Shown here: positions 26,358 through 36,197 of the stretch, one piece after another
How positions within the stretch are numbered: the stretch's first letter is position 1
Layout: each line of letters opens with the position of its first letter
Assembly: GCF_000687715.1 (NCBI RefSeq)
Contig: NZ_JHXD01000025.1
Span: forward strand, 1-42,117
Direction of reading: 5' to 3'
DNA length: 42,117 bases
Source of the DNA: Xylanibacter ruminicola Ga6B6
GTDB taxonomy: Bacteria; Bacteroidota; Bacteroidia; Bacteroidales; Bacteroidaceae
The notes under the pieces: model-generated
The model's database searches: none
The model's input: only the letters and a program-made list of their open reading frames with translations
What the model was told of the DNA's origin: nothing
Position numbers and translations under genes: made by a program

Positions 26358-26373
26358 AGCAAAATGCGTGCCA
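26358..26373 (-). promoter_or_regulatory. Sigma-54 (-24/-12) promoter of grpE-dnaJ
   Basis: The minus strand reads TGGCACGCATTTTGCT, a complete match to the RpoN consensus TGGCACG-N4-TTGCW with the required 12-bp GG-to-GC spacing. It fills the 50-bp gap between the ABC-F stop and the grpE start. Initiation would fall near 26348, giving a leader of about 24 bases. No TAnnTTTG box was seen in the gap. Sigma-54 promoters need an AAA+ activator, whose sites would lie inside the upstream ABC-F gene. Confidence 0.7.
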
Positions 26374-26374
26374 A

Positions 26375-27997
<1,623 letters not shown>

Positions 27998-28022
27998 TTA
28001 AACCTTTATGTTATTTGGGCTG

Positions 28023-28054
28023 CAAAGGTACGAAAAAAATCTGAAATTACCAAA
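28023..28054 (-). promoter_or_regulatory. Promoter of the ABC-F gene
   Basis: Minus strand TTTG (complement of 28051-28054), 20-bp spacer, TACCTTTG (complement of 28023-28030) continuing into TACCTTTGCAGC. This is a full -33/-7 match and makes the ABC-F gene independent of hisB. Confidence 0.8.
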
Positions 28055-28058
28055 TTTT

Positions 28059-29129
28059 CTACAACATTCCCTTCGTTGAAGGGAGTTCGTAGTGATAAAT
28101 GTCGCGTCTCACAGCCATTTTCAGTGCTCTTGCCAGGGCTTTGAATATGCCTTCAATCTTGTGGTGTTCGTTCTGTCCTTCGGCCTTGATGTTCAGGTTC
28201 ATCTTCGATGCGTCGCTCAGACTCTTGAAGAAGTGCAGGAACATTTCTGTAGGCATTTCGCCGATTTTTTCGCGATGGAACTCGGCATCCCAAACCAGCC
28301 AGGGGCGACCGCCGAAATCCAGACAGGCTGAGCACAGACAATCGTCCATTGGCAGACAGTAGCCATAGCGCTCAATACCACGCTTATCGCCCAGTGCCTG
28401 CAGGATACACTCGCCTAAGGCAATGGCGGTATCCTCGATGGTGTGGTGTTCGTCAACCTCCAGGTCACCTTTGGTGTGGATGGTCAGGTCTATCATACCA
28501 TGCTTACCAATCTGCTCCAGCATGTGGTCGAAGAATCCCAGACCCGTGCTGATGTCGCACTTACCCGATCCGTCAAGGTTTACTTTTACCCAGATGTCGG
28601 TCTCTTTTGTGGTGCGCTTCACCTCGGCTGTACGCTCACCGGCAAACAGCAGTTCGGCAATTTTGGCCCACGTGATGCCCTCGTCGCTCAGAATCAGCGA
28701 TTTGCAGCCGATGTTCTGGGCAAACTGACGGTCGGTCTCGCGATCGCCAATCACGTACGAGTTAGCGATATCGTAGTCGGGATTGTTAATATATTTTTCT
28801 ACCAATCCGGTATTTGGCTTACGGGTTGGCGCATTGTCTTTGGGGAAGTGAGGGTCGATCAGTATCTCGTCGAAGGTAATGCCTTCGCCATCAAGTGTTT
28901 GCAGAATAAAGTTATGTACTGGCCAGAATGTGTCTTCTGGAAAACTGTCTGTTCCTAAGCCATCCTGATTACTAACCATCACAAACTCAAAGTCCAGTTT
29001 CTCGCGGATAAAGGCCAGGTTGCGTATCATTCCTTTTACAAACTTCAGCTTCTCAAAGCTGTCTATCTGCTCATCGGCGGGCTCCTCAATCAGCGTGCCG
29101 TCGCGGTCGATAAATAAAATCTTTTTCAT
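28059..29129 (-). CDS. hisB: Bifunctional histidinol-phosphatase / imidazoleglycerol-phosphate dehydratase
   Basis: 356 residues. N-terminal HAD phosphatase with the nucleophile motif [12 protein letters not shown] and [12 protein letters not shown] (1-165), then the dehydratase with its manganese-site motifs [15 protein letters not shown] and [13 protein letters not shown] and the [14 protein letters not shown] segment. It catalyses steps six and eight of histidine synthesis in the cytoplasm. No other his gene is in the window. Its ATG overlaps the stop of the upstream membrane protein gene by 4 bp, so translation is coupled. Confidence 0.96.
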   Translation of the reverse strand: MKKILFIDRDGTLIEEPADEQIDSFEKLKFVKGMIRNLAFIREKLDFEFVMVSNQDGLGTDSFPEDTFWPVHNFILQTLDGEGITFDEILIDPHFPKDNAPTRKPNTGLVEKYINNPDYDIANSYVIGDRETDRQFAQNIGCKSLILSDEGITWAKIAELLFAGERTAEVKRTTKETDIWVKVNLDGSGKCDISTGLGFFDHMLEQIGKHGMIDLTIHTKGDLEVDEHHTIEDTAIALGECILQALGDKRGIERYGYCLPMDDCLCSACLDFGGRPWLVWDAEFHREKIGEMPTEMFLHFFKSLSDASKMNLNIKAEGQNEHHKIEGIFKALARALKMAVRRDIYHYELPSTKGML

Positions 29130-29740
29130 ATTGTTTTTTTGTTGAATTCTTCTTTCTCTTTGTCCTGCTTGTACATCGAAATCTTAACCAGGTACATGGG
29201 CAGCACCATCGTAAGCCATACGTAAGCCTGAATAAAGCCAGCTATCGCGAATACCGCAATGCTCAGCCATTTTACGTTCTCGGGCATACCTGAAGGATCG
29301 CCGTAAAGCATGCCTACCTGCGACTGCCAGTTGGCAGTAATCAGTATCACTGCAGGCAGGGTGGTCAGTAGTGCCAGAGCGGCTACGATCACCAGACATA
29401 CAATGCTTACTAACAGCAGTTTGCCTGAGTGTATTAGCCACGAGCCGTAGCGCAGTGTTACAGGGGGTAGCATCTGCAGTTTCTTCAGGCGCCATTTGGC
29501 TGCTGCCAGCCATACGCCTACGGCTACTATAGCCAGTATCGAAGCGGGTAAGAGTAGGGTGGGTGATATCAGTACAGGCAAAGCCTGAGCCACAGCCGTG
29601 AGGAGTGCAAAGCCGATAGCCAGCCACCAGGTGGCACGGAATATCTTTCGGAAGTTAGCACTGTACAACTGGTAGCCCTCGCGAATGCACGCCTGACTGC
29701 TACGCACCTTCATTTCTATCTCTTTTTTCTCTGTATCCAT
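29126..29740 (-). CDS. Hypothetical four-helix membrane protein
   Basis: 204 residues from the Met at 29740. The frame can begin at 29752, but the -7 box at 29764-29771 would then leave almost no leader. A soluble start ([18 protein letters not shown]) and amphipathic region ([13 protein letters not shown]) precede four hydrophobic segments ([74 protein letters not shown]). I do not recognise the family. It overlaps hisB by the ATGA arrangement, so the two are co-transcribed, though a shared function is not obvious. Confidence 0.7.
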   Translation of the reverse strand: MDTEKKEIEMKVRSSQACIREGYQLYSANFRKIFRATWWLAIGFALLTAVAQALPVLISPTLLLPASILAIVAVGVWLAAAKWRLKKLQMLPPVTLRYGSWLIHSGKLLLVSIVCLVIVAALALLTTLPAVILITANWQSQVGMLYGDPSGMPENVKWLSIAVFAIAGFIQAYVWLTMVLPMYLVKISMYKQDKEKEEFNKKTI

Positions 29741-29763
29741 TGCAAATATCATTTTTTCGCGTG

Positions 29764-29822
29764 CAAAGATAGTAATTTTTAGGCACGGATTGCACGGATT
29801 ACACGGATTTTTTTTATCTTTG
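29764..29822. promoter_or_regulatory. Divergent promoters around a CACGGATTACACGG repeat
   Basis: Minus strand TATCTTTG (complement of 29764-29771) serves the membrane protein-hisB pair. Plus strand TATCTTTG at 29815-29822 serves the oxidoreductase. Between them 29781-29810 reads GGCACGGATTGCACGGATTA and CACGGATT, that is three CACGGATT units with 9-10 bp spacing, related to the repeat between araA and araB. The repeat occupies the -33 position of both promoters. Confidence 0.7.
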
Positions 29823-29839
29823 CAGCAAATTTTTTAATA

Positions 29840-30832
29840 ATGAAGTTATTAAGATGGGGTTTTATAGGCTGCGGCGAAGTGACCGAGAAGAAGAGCGGTC
29901 CCGCTTTCAGCGAGGTTGAAGGCTCGAGTGTGGTGGCTGTGATGAGTCGCACCGAGAAGCATGCACGTACTTATGCTGTTCAGCATGGTATCGCCAAATG
30001 GTACACTGATGCGCAGGAAATGATCGACGATCCTGATGTGAATGCCATTTATGTGGCCACGCCGCCCTCCAGTCATGCCACTTATGCCATCATGGCCATG
30101 AAGGCTGGCAAACCTGTTTATGTGGAGAAACCGCTGGCAGCCAGTTACGAGGATTGTGCCCGTATCAACCGCATCAGCGAGCAGACCGGAGTTCCCTGTT
30201 TTGTAGCTTATTATCGCAGATATCTACCTTATTTCCAGAAAGTTAAGGAAATTATTGAAAGTGGTAGAATAGGAAAGATTATCAACGTACAGATACGCTA
30301 TACCGAACCCCCTCGTCAGGCCGATTTGGATGCGATTGCCAACCACGAGCCGTTGCCTTGGCGCTTGCAGCCCGACATTGCGGGTGGTGGTTATTTCTAC
30401 GATATGGCGCCCCACCAGCTCGACCTGTTGCAGGATATGTTTGGTGTGATTCTCGAGGCGCGAGGTATCTGTAGTAATCGTGGCGGACTGTACAAGGCCG
30501 AGGATTCGGTGAGTGCTTGTTTCCAGTTCGAGAATGGTTTGCCGGGAAGTGGTTCGTGGTGTTATGTGGCCCACGAGTCGGCGCGTGAGGATTGTATCGA
30601 GATTATCGGAACCGAGGGTCAGGTAAGCTTCTCGGTGTTCGATTATACCCCCATCCGTTTGCAAACCAATCAGGGCGAAGAGCGCATAACGGTGCCCAAT
30701 CCGCCTTACGTGCAATATCCGCTTATTAAGAATATGATTGAGCACTTGCAGGGCCTTGGTGTTTGCGAGTGTACCAGTATGTCGGCCACGCCTGTTAACT
30801 GGGTGATGGATCGTATTCTGGGCAAATTCTGA
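29840..30832 (+). CDS. Gfo/Idh/MocA-family NAD(P)-dependent oxidoreductase
   Basis: 330 residues. Rossmann fold at the start (WGFIGCGEVTE), the loop AIYVATPPSSHATYA, and the family EKP motif with its catalytic-region Lys (VYVEKPLAASYEDC). The C-terminal half is the beta-sheet dimerisation and substrate domain (GGYFYDMAPHQLDLL). Members oxidise or reduce sugars, inositols and similar compounds; the substrate cannot be told here. No signal peptide. First gene of a short plus-strand series; the DUF4421 gene follows after 14 bp. Confidence 0.88.
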   Translation: MKLLRWGFIGCGEVTEKKSGPAFSEVEGSSVVAVMSRTEKHARTYAVQHGIAKWYTDAQEMIDDPDVNAIYVATPPSSHATYAIMAMKAGKPVYVEKPLAASYEDCARINRISEQTGVPCFVAYYRRYLPYFQKVKEIIESGRIGKIINVQIRYTEPPRQADLDAIANHEPLPWRLQPDIAGGGYFYDMAPHQLDLLQDMFGVILEARGICSNRGGLYKAEDSVSACFQFENGLPGSGSWCYVAHESAREDCIEIIGTEGQVSFSVFDYTPIRLQTNQGEERITVPNPPYVQYPLIKNMIEHLQGLGVCECTSMSATPVNWVMDRILGKF

Positions 30833-30846
30833 TTGTTTTTTGTGAT

Positions 30847-31938
30847 ATGAAGAAGGGACTGATGGTGTTGTTATGGATGATGGTGGGGCTGAGCGCTTTG
30901 GCTGCTGAGCCCGACACGCTGTCTGTTGATACCGTCGGCACCAAGGAGGAGTTGGGTCTGATTCGCCGAACCGTACGCGAGTTCGACCGTCTGAACGATG
31001 AATATATCGAGCCCCAGCACTACGAGTTTACGGTGATGGGACAGATTACCCGCACTTACGAGAGTTTTATTTTGAGTAGCAACGGGCAGCAGATCAAGCT
31101 GGCGCCCGATGGACTTACCAAAATCGGTCCTTACTTTGGCTGGCGTTGGTTCTTCCTGGGCTACACGTTCGATATCAAGAATATCGGCTTTAGTCAGAGT
31201 GGCTTGCGTAAGGAGTTCGATCTCAGTATCTACTCGTCGCAGGTGGGTATCGACATCTTCTATCGCCGTACGGGCAACGATTACAAGATCCGCGATGTGC
31301 GCTTGGGCTACGGCATGAATGGCGACTTGTTCGAGGGTATGCCTTTCGATGGTGTGAATGTGGGTATCACAGGTGCCAGCGCCTATTACATCTTTAATCA
31401 CGGACGCTTTTCTTATCCGGCTGCTTTCAGTCAGAGTACCTGTCAGAAGATTAGCTGTGGCTCATGGATGGCGGGTATCGGCTTTACCAGGAACACGCTC
31501 GATATGGACTACGATAAACTGCAGACCACACTCAAGTCGCGCATGGACCGTAGTCAGGAACTGAAACTGGATTCAGGCTTGATGTTCAAGGACATCAAGT
31601 ACAGCGATTTTATGATATCTGGTGGCTACGCCTATAACTGGGTGTTTGCTAAGAACTGGCTGTTCTGTGCCAGTGCCCAGCTGGCCCTCTGCTATAAGTC
31701 GAGCTATGGCGAAATAGCCGACGAGAAGAAGGGCTTTAGCTTTGATAAGGTGAACATGGATGGTATCGGCCGCTTTGGAATGGTTTACAATAATACCCGT
31801 TGGTATGCCGGTTGGAGTGCTATCCTGCGCACCAACAACTACCGTACGTCGCGATTCACGGCCAATAATATCTTTGGCTCGTTCAATGCCTATATCGGCT
31901 ATAATTTTTTGTTGAAAAAGAAATATCGTAAAGCATGA
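30847..31938 (+). CDS. DUF4421 family envelope protein
   Basis: 363 residues with signal peptide MKKGLMVLLWMMVGLSALAA. The body is rich in alternating aromatic beta strands (YFGWRWFFLGYTFDI, VGIDIFYRRTGNDYKI, SGGYAYNWVFAKNWLF, TRWYAGWSAILRTNNY) and ends in a strand with an aromatic tail region (AYIGYNFLLKKKYRKA), consistent with an outer-membrane beta-barrel. It matches the Bacteroidota DUF4421 family, function unknown. The stop overlaps the DUF1460 gene by 4 bp (ATGA). Confidence 0.8.
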   Translation: MKKGLMVLLWMMVGLSALAAEPDTLSVDTVGTKEELGLIRRTVREFDRLNDEYIEPQHYEFTVMGQITRTYESFILSSNGQQIKLAPDGLTKIGPYFGWRWFFLGYTFDIKNIGFSQSGLRKEFDLSIYSSQVGIDIFYRRTGNDYKIRDVRLGYGMNGDLFEGMPFDGVNVGITGASAYYIFNHGRFSYPAAFSQSTCQKISCGSWMAGIGFTRNTLDMDYDKLQTTLKSRMDRSQELKLDSGLMFKDIKYSDFMISGGYAYNWVFAKNWLFCASAQLALCYKSSYGEIADEKKGFSFDKVNMDGIGRFGMVYNNTRWYAGWSAILRTNNYRTSRFTANNIFGSFNAYIGYNFLLKKKYRKA

Positions 31939-32798
31939 AACGTATCTTATATATCATCATAGGTATTACCGCCTGCCTCTCATCGTATGCCGCAGGTTGG
32001 GGCAGTGTAAAGGCGCTGCCTCAGGATAGCGCCACTATCTGCCGTTTGCTTGCCGAGGCTGAGCAGCAGCCTGCATCAACCTGTCTGCCGCTGTTTTTTG
32101 CACAGAAGTTCGTGGGCATCCCCTATGTGGCGCATACCCTCGAAGGCGATAAACAGGAGCGCTTGGTAGTCAATACCCGTCAGCTGGATTGCACCACGCT
32201 GGTCGAGACAGTTACAGCCCTTACCCTCTGTGCCCAGCGCAAGGATTACTCGTGGCTGGCCTATCAGCAGGCGTTGGTGGGCTTGCGCTATCGTGGTGGG
32301 GTGATTGATGGCTATCCCAGCAGGTTGCATTACTTTACCGAGTGGATTACCGATAATACCAAGGCTGGGGTAGTAAACGAGGTACAGACCCCAAATCCCC
32401 CCTTTACTGCTGTACAAACCGTCAAGGTGAGCTATATGAGTACCCATCCCAAGAGCTATCAGGCCCTGAAGGAGCATCCCGAGTATGTAAGCGTTATTGC
32501 CAAGCAAGAGCGTCAGGTGTCGGGTGCCAAGTACCGCTTTATCCCCAAAAAGCTGGTGGGAAAGAGTCAGCTGCTGCATAAGGCTATCAAGGATGGCGAT
32601 ATTATTGCCATTACCTGCAATAAGACCGGACTTGATATCGCCCACTTAGGCTTTGCCGTATGGCGTGCCGACGGACTGCATCTGCTGAATGCCTCGCAGC
32701 TGCATCACAAGGTAGTGTTAGAGCCCATGACGCTCTATCAGTATCTTAAGAAGCATCCCTCGCATACTGGAATCAGAATTATCAGAATAACAAAATAA
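31935..32798 (+). CDS. DUF1460 amidase-like protein (NlpC/P60-like fold)
   Basis: 287 residues with signal peptide MKRILYIIIGITACLSSYAA. The catalytic Cys lies in RQLDCTTLVETVTAL and the His in DIAHLGFAVWRADGLHLLNAS, the order expected of a papain-like Cys/His dyad. DUF1460 proteins are described as N-acetylmuramoyl-L-alanine amidase-like, so a peptidoglycan or muropeptide substrate in the periplasm is likely. It is translationally coupled to the DUF4421 gene, which suggests that the two act in the same envelope process. Confidence 0.85.
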   Translation: MKRILYIIIGITACLSSYAAGWGSVKALPQDSATICRLLAEAEQQPASTCLPLFFAQKFVGIPYVAHTLEGDKQERLVVNTRQLDCTTLVETVTALTLCAQRKDYSWLAYQQALVGLRYRGGVIDGYPSRLHYFTEWITDNTKAGVVNEVQTPNPPFTAVQTVKVSYMSTHPKSYQALKEHPEYVSVIAKQERQVSGAKYRFIPKKLVGKSQLLHKAIKDGDIIAITCNKTGLDIAHLGFAVWRADGLHLLNASQLHHKVVLEPMTLYQYLKKHPSHTGIRIIRITK

Positions 32799-32828
32799 AA
32801 TAGTAACTTAACCAAAGGAGAGTAAAAG

Positions 32829-33221
32829 ATGGAATTACCCGATTTTATGAGTTATGCGAACAAGTTTTCGCAGACCGAATTTGCCGAGAAGATTGCGCGT
32901 ATTGCTAAGCGCGCTGGTGCCAAACTGGTTTATGCGGCACTGATACTTTATTACACCCTGCAGAGCGACAAGGTGAGCAAGGCCGATAAGGCTATCATCA
33001 TTGGTGCTCTGGGTTACATGATCAGTCCGCTCGATGTGATTCCCGATGCCATCCCCATTGCCGGACTTACCGACGACTTGGCCGTGCTGCTGTACGTGCT
33101 GAAGAAGGTGTGGACAGGTATCGATCCCGAGATCGTAGAGCAGGCTAAGAGCAAGCTTAGTCGCTGGTTCGACGAGGAAGAGATCGCAGAGATTGGTGAT
33201 ATTCTCGCACCTGAAGATTAA
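32829..33221 (+). CDS. DUF1232 (YkvA-type) membrane protein
   Basis: 130 residues. The DUF1232 core is plain: KADKAIIIGALGYMISPLDVIPDAIP followed by GLTDDLAVLLYVLKKVW. The N-terminal third is a charged helix and the C-terminus is acidic. Function unknown; probably associated with the inner membrane. A purine-rich AAAGGAG lies about 10 bases before the ATG. It is 30 bp after the DUF1460 gene and is followed by an intrinsic terminator, so it ends this transcription unit. Confidence 0.88.
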   Translation: MELPDFMSYANKFSQTEFAEKIARIAKRAGAKLVYAALILYYTLQSDKVSKADKAIIIGALGYMISPLDVIPDAIPIAGLTDDLAVLLYVLKKVWTGIDPEIVEQAKSKLSRWFDEEEIAEIGDILAPED

Positions 33222-33234
33222 ACATCAGGACAAC

Positions 33235-33266
33235 AAAAAATCCTCAGCGTTTGCTGAGGATTTTTC
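33235..33266. terminator. Bidirectional terminator
   Basis: ATCCTCAGC-GTTT-GCTGAGGAT (33240-33261) is a 9-bp perfect stem with T on the right and A on the left, so it can stop both the DUF1232 transcript and the converging tRNA-Cys transcript. Confidence 0.9.
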
Positions 33267-33268
33267 AG

Positions 33269-33340
33269 AGGTGCCTGGCGGATTCGAACCGCCGTAGACG
33301 GTTTTGCAGACCGTTGACTAAGCCACTCATCCAAGGCACC
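33269..33340 (-). tRNA. tRNA-Cys (GCA)
   Basis: On the minus strand the acceptor GGTGCCT pairs with AGGCACC, the anticodon stem ACGGT/ACCGT encloses the loop CTGCAAA (anticodon GCA), and the T arm is GGCGG-TTCGAAT-CCGCC. The discriminator base is U, the tRNA-Cys identity element. CCA is not encoded. A full promoter lies upstream (33380-33411). Confidence 0.95.
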
Positions 33341-33379
33341 AGGTAAAAAGAATGACTGACATTTTCTCAAATGCGGGTG

Positions 33380-33411
33380 CAAAGGTAGTGAGTTTTTCCG
33401 AGACTACCAAA
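33380..33411 (-). promoter_or_regulatory. Promoter of tRNA-Cys
   Basis: Minus strand TTTG (complement of 33408-33411), 20-bp spacer, TACCTTTG (complement of 33380-33387) continuing as TACCTTTGCACCC. It sits between the FeoB-associated gene and the tRNA. Confidence 0.85.
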
Positions 33412-33419
33412 TTTTTTAG

Positions 33420-33608
33420 CTACTTTTTCGCGCAGCAACCGCTTTTTTTCTGTTTCTTGCACTGTTTTACGTGTTCTTTCAGCTCTTTTAGCTGGCATCC
33501 GTCGCAACCTTCGCACGGATCGTTGGTGTTTTGCAGTCGCTGGTAAACCCACCACGCGGCATAACCAATCGCACAAGCTAAGATGAAATAAACCGCAATC
33601 TGCTGCAT
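33420..33608 (-). CDS. FeoB-associated Cys-rich membrane protein
   Basis: 62 residues from the Met at 33608 (a Met three codons earlier is possible). One transmembrane helix (IAVYFILACAIGYAAWWVY) is followed by a Cys-rich tail: CEGCDGCQLKELKEHVKQC and a final GCCAKK, six Cys in all. This matches the small proteins usually found beside feoB and thought to aid ferrous iron uptake. No feoA or feoB is in the window, so the gene is detached from its usual partner. Confidence 0.8.
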   Translation of the reverse strand: MQQIAVYFILACAIGYAAWWVYQRLQNTNDPCEGCDGCQLKELKEHVKQCKKQKKSGCCAKK

Positions 33609-33634
33609 AATTGTCAATTATCAATTGTCAATTA

Positions 33635-34672
33635 CTAAAGTTTTGTGAGCTTCCTCAACAAAACTTTATTGATCACCTGGATTCGGTGCCCTTGTCGCTC
33701 AATGTCCTCGCGTACATTATTTATATTATTAAAGAAGTCGCTAAAGGCATTCAGCACTGCGTTGGGCTGTCCGGCATCCTCTTCGGCCTCAGGGTTAATC
33801 AGAATCTTGATACCCTGTGGCTCAATATGCACATCAATCTCGGCATCCGTCATAATCGGGTCGCCATCGTAGTGTATGGCACCTGCCTGCTTACGGGTGA
33901 TATGCAGTGTTTTGGTGCGGAAAGTTTTTATTTTCGAGTTGTTATGCATGGTTTTCATAAACAGGTCGGCGGCAATCTGTGGTGCGTCGAGTGCTGTAAA
34001 TGGCTCCATGATAATCACGTCCATCTCGCCATCCTTCATGGTGGCGCCTGGAGCAATGTAGGCGTTATTGCCATACTGCGAGGCGTTGGCGCATGCTATC
34101 AGATATGCCTTGTACTTGCGTGCTCCGGTATCGTCGCTCACCTCGTAGGTCTCGGGCTTGTACTTCAGTCCCTCCTTCAGCACGGTTTCCACGTAGGTGA
34201 TGGGACCGCGCTTGCCAGCCTCGGCAAACTTCAGCGATATAAAGGCGTCGAAACCCATGCCGCATGTGCAGAAGAAGGGCATACCGTTAATCACGCCATA
34301 ATCAAACGAATCAATCTTACAACTGTTAATCATGCCGATGGCTTTCTTGATGTCCATGGGCACACACAGGTGGCGGGCCAGTCCGTTGCCGCTGCCGCAG
34401 GGTACGATGCCCAGGGCAGTATTGGTGTGTACCAGCGATCGTGCCACCTCGTTTACGGTGCCGTCGCCACCCACGGCAACTACTACGTCAACGCCTTCTT
34501 CGGCCTTACGTTTTGCTATCTCAGCAGCGTGTCCTCGGTATTCAGTAAAGCATATTTCGGTGTCGAACAGATCCTTGTCGATAATCTGTCCTATCAGCGC
34601 GGGAACCTCGGCCTTCGAAGTGGTTCCCGATTTAGGGTTCAAAATAAATGTAATCTTTCTCTTTTTCGTCAT
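33635..34672 (-). CDS. Diacylglycerol-kinase-family lipid kinase
   Basis: 345 residues. The N-terminal kinase domain begins FILNPKSGT and carries the nucleotide-binding VAVGGDGTVNEVARSL and GIVPCGSGNGLARHL. A C-terminal beta-sandwich holds the substrate pocket (ITRKQAGAIHYDGDPIM). The family phosphorylates diacylglycerol, sphingosine, ceramide or related lipids at the membrane. It is divergent from serine palmitoyltransferase, which raises a sphingoid base or ceramide as substrate; this is inference. It begins 26 bp upstream of the FeoB-associated gene on the same strand. Confidence 0.88.
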   Translation of the reverse strand: MTKKRKITFILNPKSGTTSKAEVPALIGQIIDKDLFDTEICFTEYRGHAAEIAKRKAEEGVDVVVAVGGDGTVNEVARSLVHTNTALGIVPCGSGNGLARHLCVPMDIKKAIGMINSCKIDSFDYGVINGMPFFCTCGMGFDAFISLKFAEAGKRGPITYVETVLKEGLKYKPETYEVSDDTGARKYKAYLIACANASQYGNNAYIAPGATMKDGEMDVIIMEPFTALDAPQIAADLFMKTMHNNSKIKTFRTKTLHITRKQAGAIHYDGDPIMTDAEIDVHIEPQGIKILINPEAEEDAGQPNAVLNAFSDFFNNINNVREDIERQGHRIQVINKVLLRKLTKL

Positions 34673-34682
34673 AATTATGGTG

Positions 34683-34793
34683 CAAATTTACGAAATTTGG
34701 GCGAAAAATAGGCCCTAAAGACAAGAAAAATAGCAAAAACTAACTATTTCTTAGTAAAAACTTGCACGTTTTGCCGAAAAATGTGTATCTTTG
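34683..34793. promoter_or_regulatory. Divergent promoters of the lipid kinase and spt
   Basis: Minus strand TAAATTTG (complement of 34683-34690) lies 10 bp before the lipid kinase ATG. Plus strand CTTG (34761-34764), 21-bp spacer and TATCTTTG (34786-34793, continuing GCACCC) form the spt promoter. The lipid kinase box is close to the start codon and has no good -33. Confidence 0.6.
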
Positions 34794-34835
34794 CACCCTG
34801 AAATTTAGAAAATAATAGACTATACCTATATCGGA

Positions 34836-36023
34836 ATGGGACAGTTACAAGAAAGATTCAAGCATTATCGTGAGCCACAGAAGTTTATGGAGGCTGACGT
34901 ATATCCCTATTTCCGCGAGATTGAAGGAAAGCAGGGAACGGAAGTTGAGATGGGTGGCCACAAGGTGCTGATGTTCGGCTCTAATGCCTATACAGGCTTG
35001 ACTGGCGACCAGCGTATTATTGATGCAGCCAAGGCAGCACTCGACAAGTACGGCTCTGGTTGTGCCGGAAGTCGATTCCTTAATGGTACACTCGATCTGC
35101 ATGTTAAGCTCGAAAAGGAAATCTCAAAGTTTATTGGTAAGGACGATTGTCTGTGCCTGTCAACAGGTTTCTCAGTAAACCAGGGTGTTATCCCTGCTCT
35201 GCTGGGTAAGGACGATTACGTTATCTGCGATGATCGCGACCACGCATCTATCGTTGATGGCCGTCGTTTGGCTTTTGCCCGTCAGTTGCACTACAAGCAC
35301 AACGATATGGCCGACTTGGAGCGCGTGCTGCAGAAGCTGCCTCAGGAGGCTGTTAAGCTGATTGTGGTTGATGGCGTGTTCTCTATGGAGGGCGACCTGG
35401 CTAACCTGCCTGCTATCGTTGAGCTCAAGCACAAGTACAACTGCTCTATCATGGTTGATGAGGCTCATGGTATCGGCGTATTCGGTAAGCAGGGACGCGG
35501 TGTTTGCGACCACTTCGGACTTACCGACGAGGTTGACCTGATCATGGGTACATTCTCTAAGAGTCTGGCTTCTATCGGTGGTTTCATCGCTTCTGATTGG
35601 GATACCATCAACTATCTGCGTCACACTTGCCGCACTTATATCTTCTCGGCATCTAACACACCTGCTGCTACAGCTGCAGCTCTCGAGGCTCTGCACATCA
35701 TCCAGCAGGAACCCGAGCGCATCCAGGCTCTGTGGGATGTTACCAACTATGCCCTGAAGCGTTTCCGCGAGGAAGGGTTCGAGATCGGTGAGACCGAGAG
35801 TCCTATTATTCCTCTTTACGTGCGCGATGTTAATAAGACATTCCTGGTAACCGCTCTGGCATTCAAGGCTGGTGTGTTTATCAACCCCGTAATACCTCCT
35901 GCATGTGCACCTCAGGATACACTGGTGCGCTACGCGCTGATGGCAACTCACACTAAGGAACAGGTCGACCGTTCTGTAGTTGCTCTGAAGAAGATTTTCG
36001 TAGAGCAGGGCATTATCAAATAA
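34836..36023 (+). CDS. spt: Serine palmitoyltransferase
   Basis: 395 residues, alpha-oxoamine synthase family. PLP-binding Lys242 lies in MGTFSKSLASIGGF, with the cofactor Asp/His in MVDEAHGIGVFG and the ring-stacking His in CDDRDHASIVDGR. YGSGCAGSRFLNGT and YPYFREIEG are closer to bacterial SPT than to KBL or BioF. It condenses L-serine with an acyl-CoA to 3-ketosphinganine, the committed step of sphingolipid synthesis typical of Bacteroidota. Single gene with its own promoter and terminator. Confidence 0.9.
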   Translation: MGQLQERFKHYREPQKFMEADVYPYFREIEGKQGTEVEMGGHKVLMFGSNAYTGLTGDQRIIDAAKAALDKYGSGCAGSRFLNGTLDLHVKLEKEISKFIGKDDCLCLSTGFSVNQGVIPALLGKDDYVICDDRDHASIVDGRRLAFARQLHYKHNDMADLERVLQKLPQEAVKLIVVDGVFSMEGDLANLPAIVELKHKYNCSIMVDEAHGIGVFGKQGRGVCDHFGLTDEVDLIMGTFSKSLASIGGFIASDWDTINYLRHTCRTYIFSASNTPAATAAALEALHIIQQEPERIQALWDVTNYALKRFREEGFEIGETESPIIPLYVRDVNKTFLVTALAFKAGVFINPVIPPACAPQDTLVRYALMATHTKEQVDRSVVALKKIFVEQGIIK

Positions 36024-36054
36024 TTGATAATTGAAAATTGAAATTCGATAATTA

Positions 36055-36079
36055 GCCTCCCAAATTGGGAGGCTTTTTT
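36055..36079 (+). terminator. Terminator of spt
   Basis: GCCTCCC-AAATT-GGGAGGC followed by six T, 31 bp after the stop codon. An AT-rich run of TTGATAATTGAAAATTG-type repeats precedes it. Confidence 0.93.
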
Positions 36080-36150
36080 GTGTTTTGGGGGATGAAAATG
36101 GCTTATTTGTTAAAATACGTAAATAAATGCCACTTTTTGGCTTTGATATT

Positions 36151-36180
36151 TTTGTATTCCAAATTTTCTTCGTACCTTTG
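36151..36180 (+). promoter_or_regulatory. Promoter of tRNA-Pro
   Basis: TTTG (36151-36154), 18-bp spacer and TACCTTTG (36173-36180), continuing as GCACCC. The tRNA begins 17 bp later. Confidence 0.8.
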
Positions 36181-36197
36181 CACCCGCAAAACAAAAA

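Noticed and set aside
29781..29810. CACGGATT repeats considered as a CRISPR fragment
   Set aside because: The units are 8 bp with 1-2 bp between them, with no spacer structure and no cas gene. It is a REP-like repeat.
33609..33634. CAATTATCAATTGTCAATT repeats upstream of the FeoB-associated gene considered as an operator
   Set aside because: Similar AT-rich runs occur after spt (36024-36050) with no link to a promoter, so this looks like common intergenic low-complexity sequence.
35172..36194. 340-codon open frame antisense to serine palmitoyltransferase
   Set aside because: Shadow of a certain gene; it also crosses the spt terminator and a promoter.
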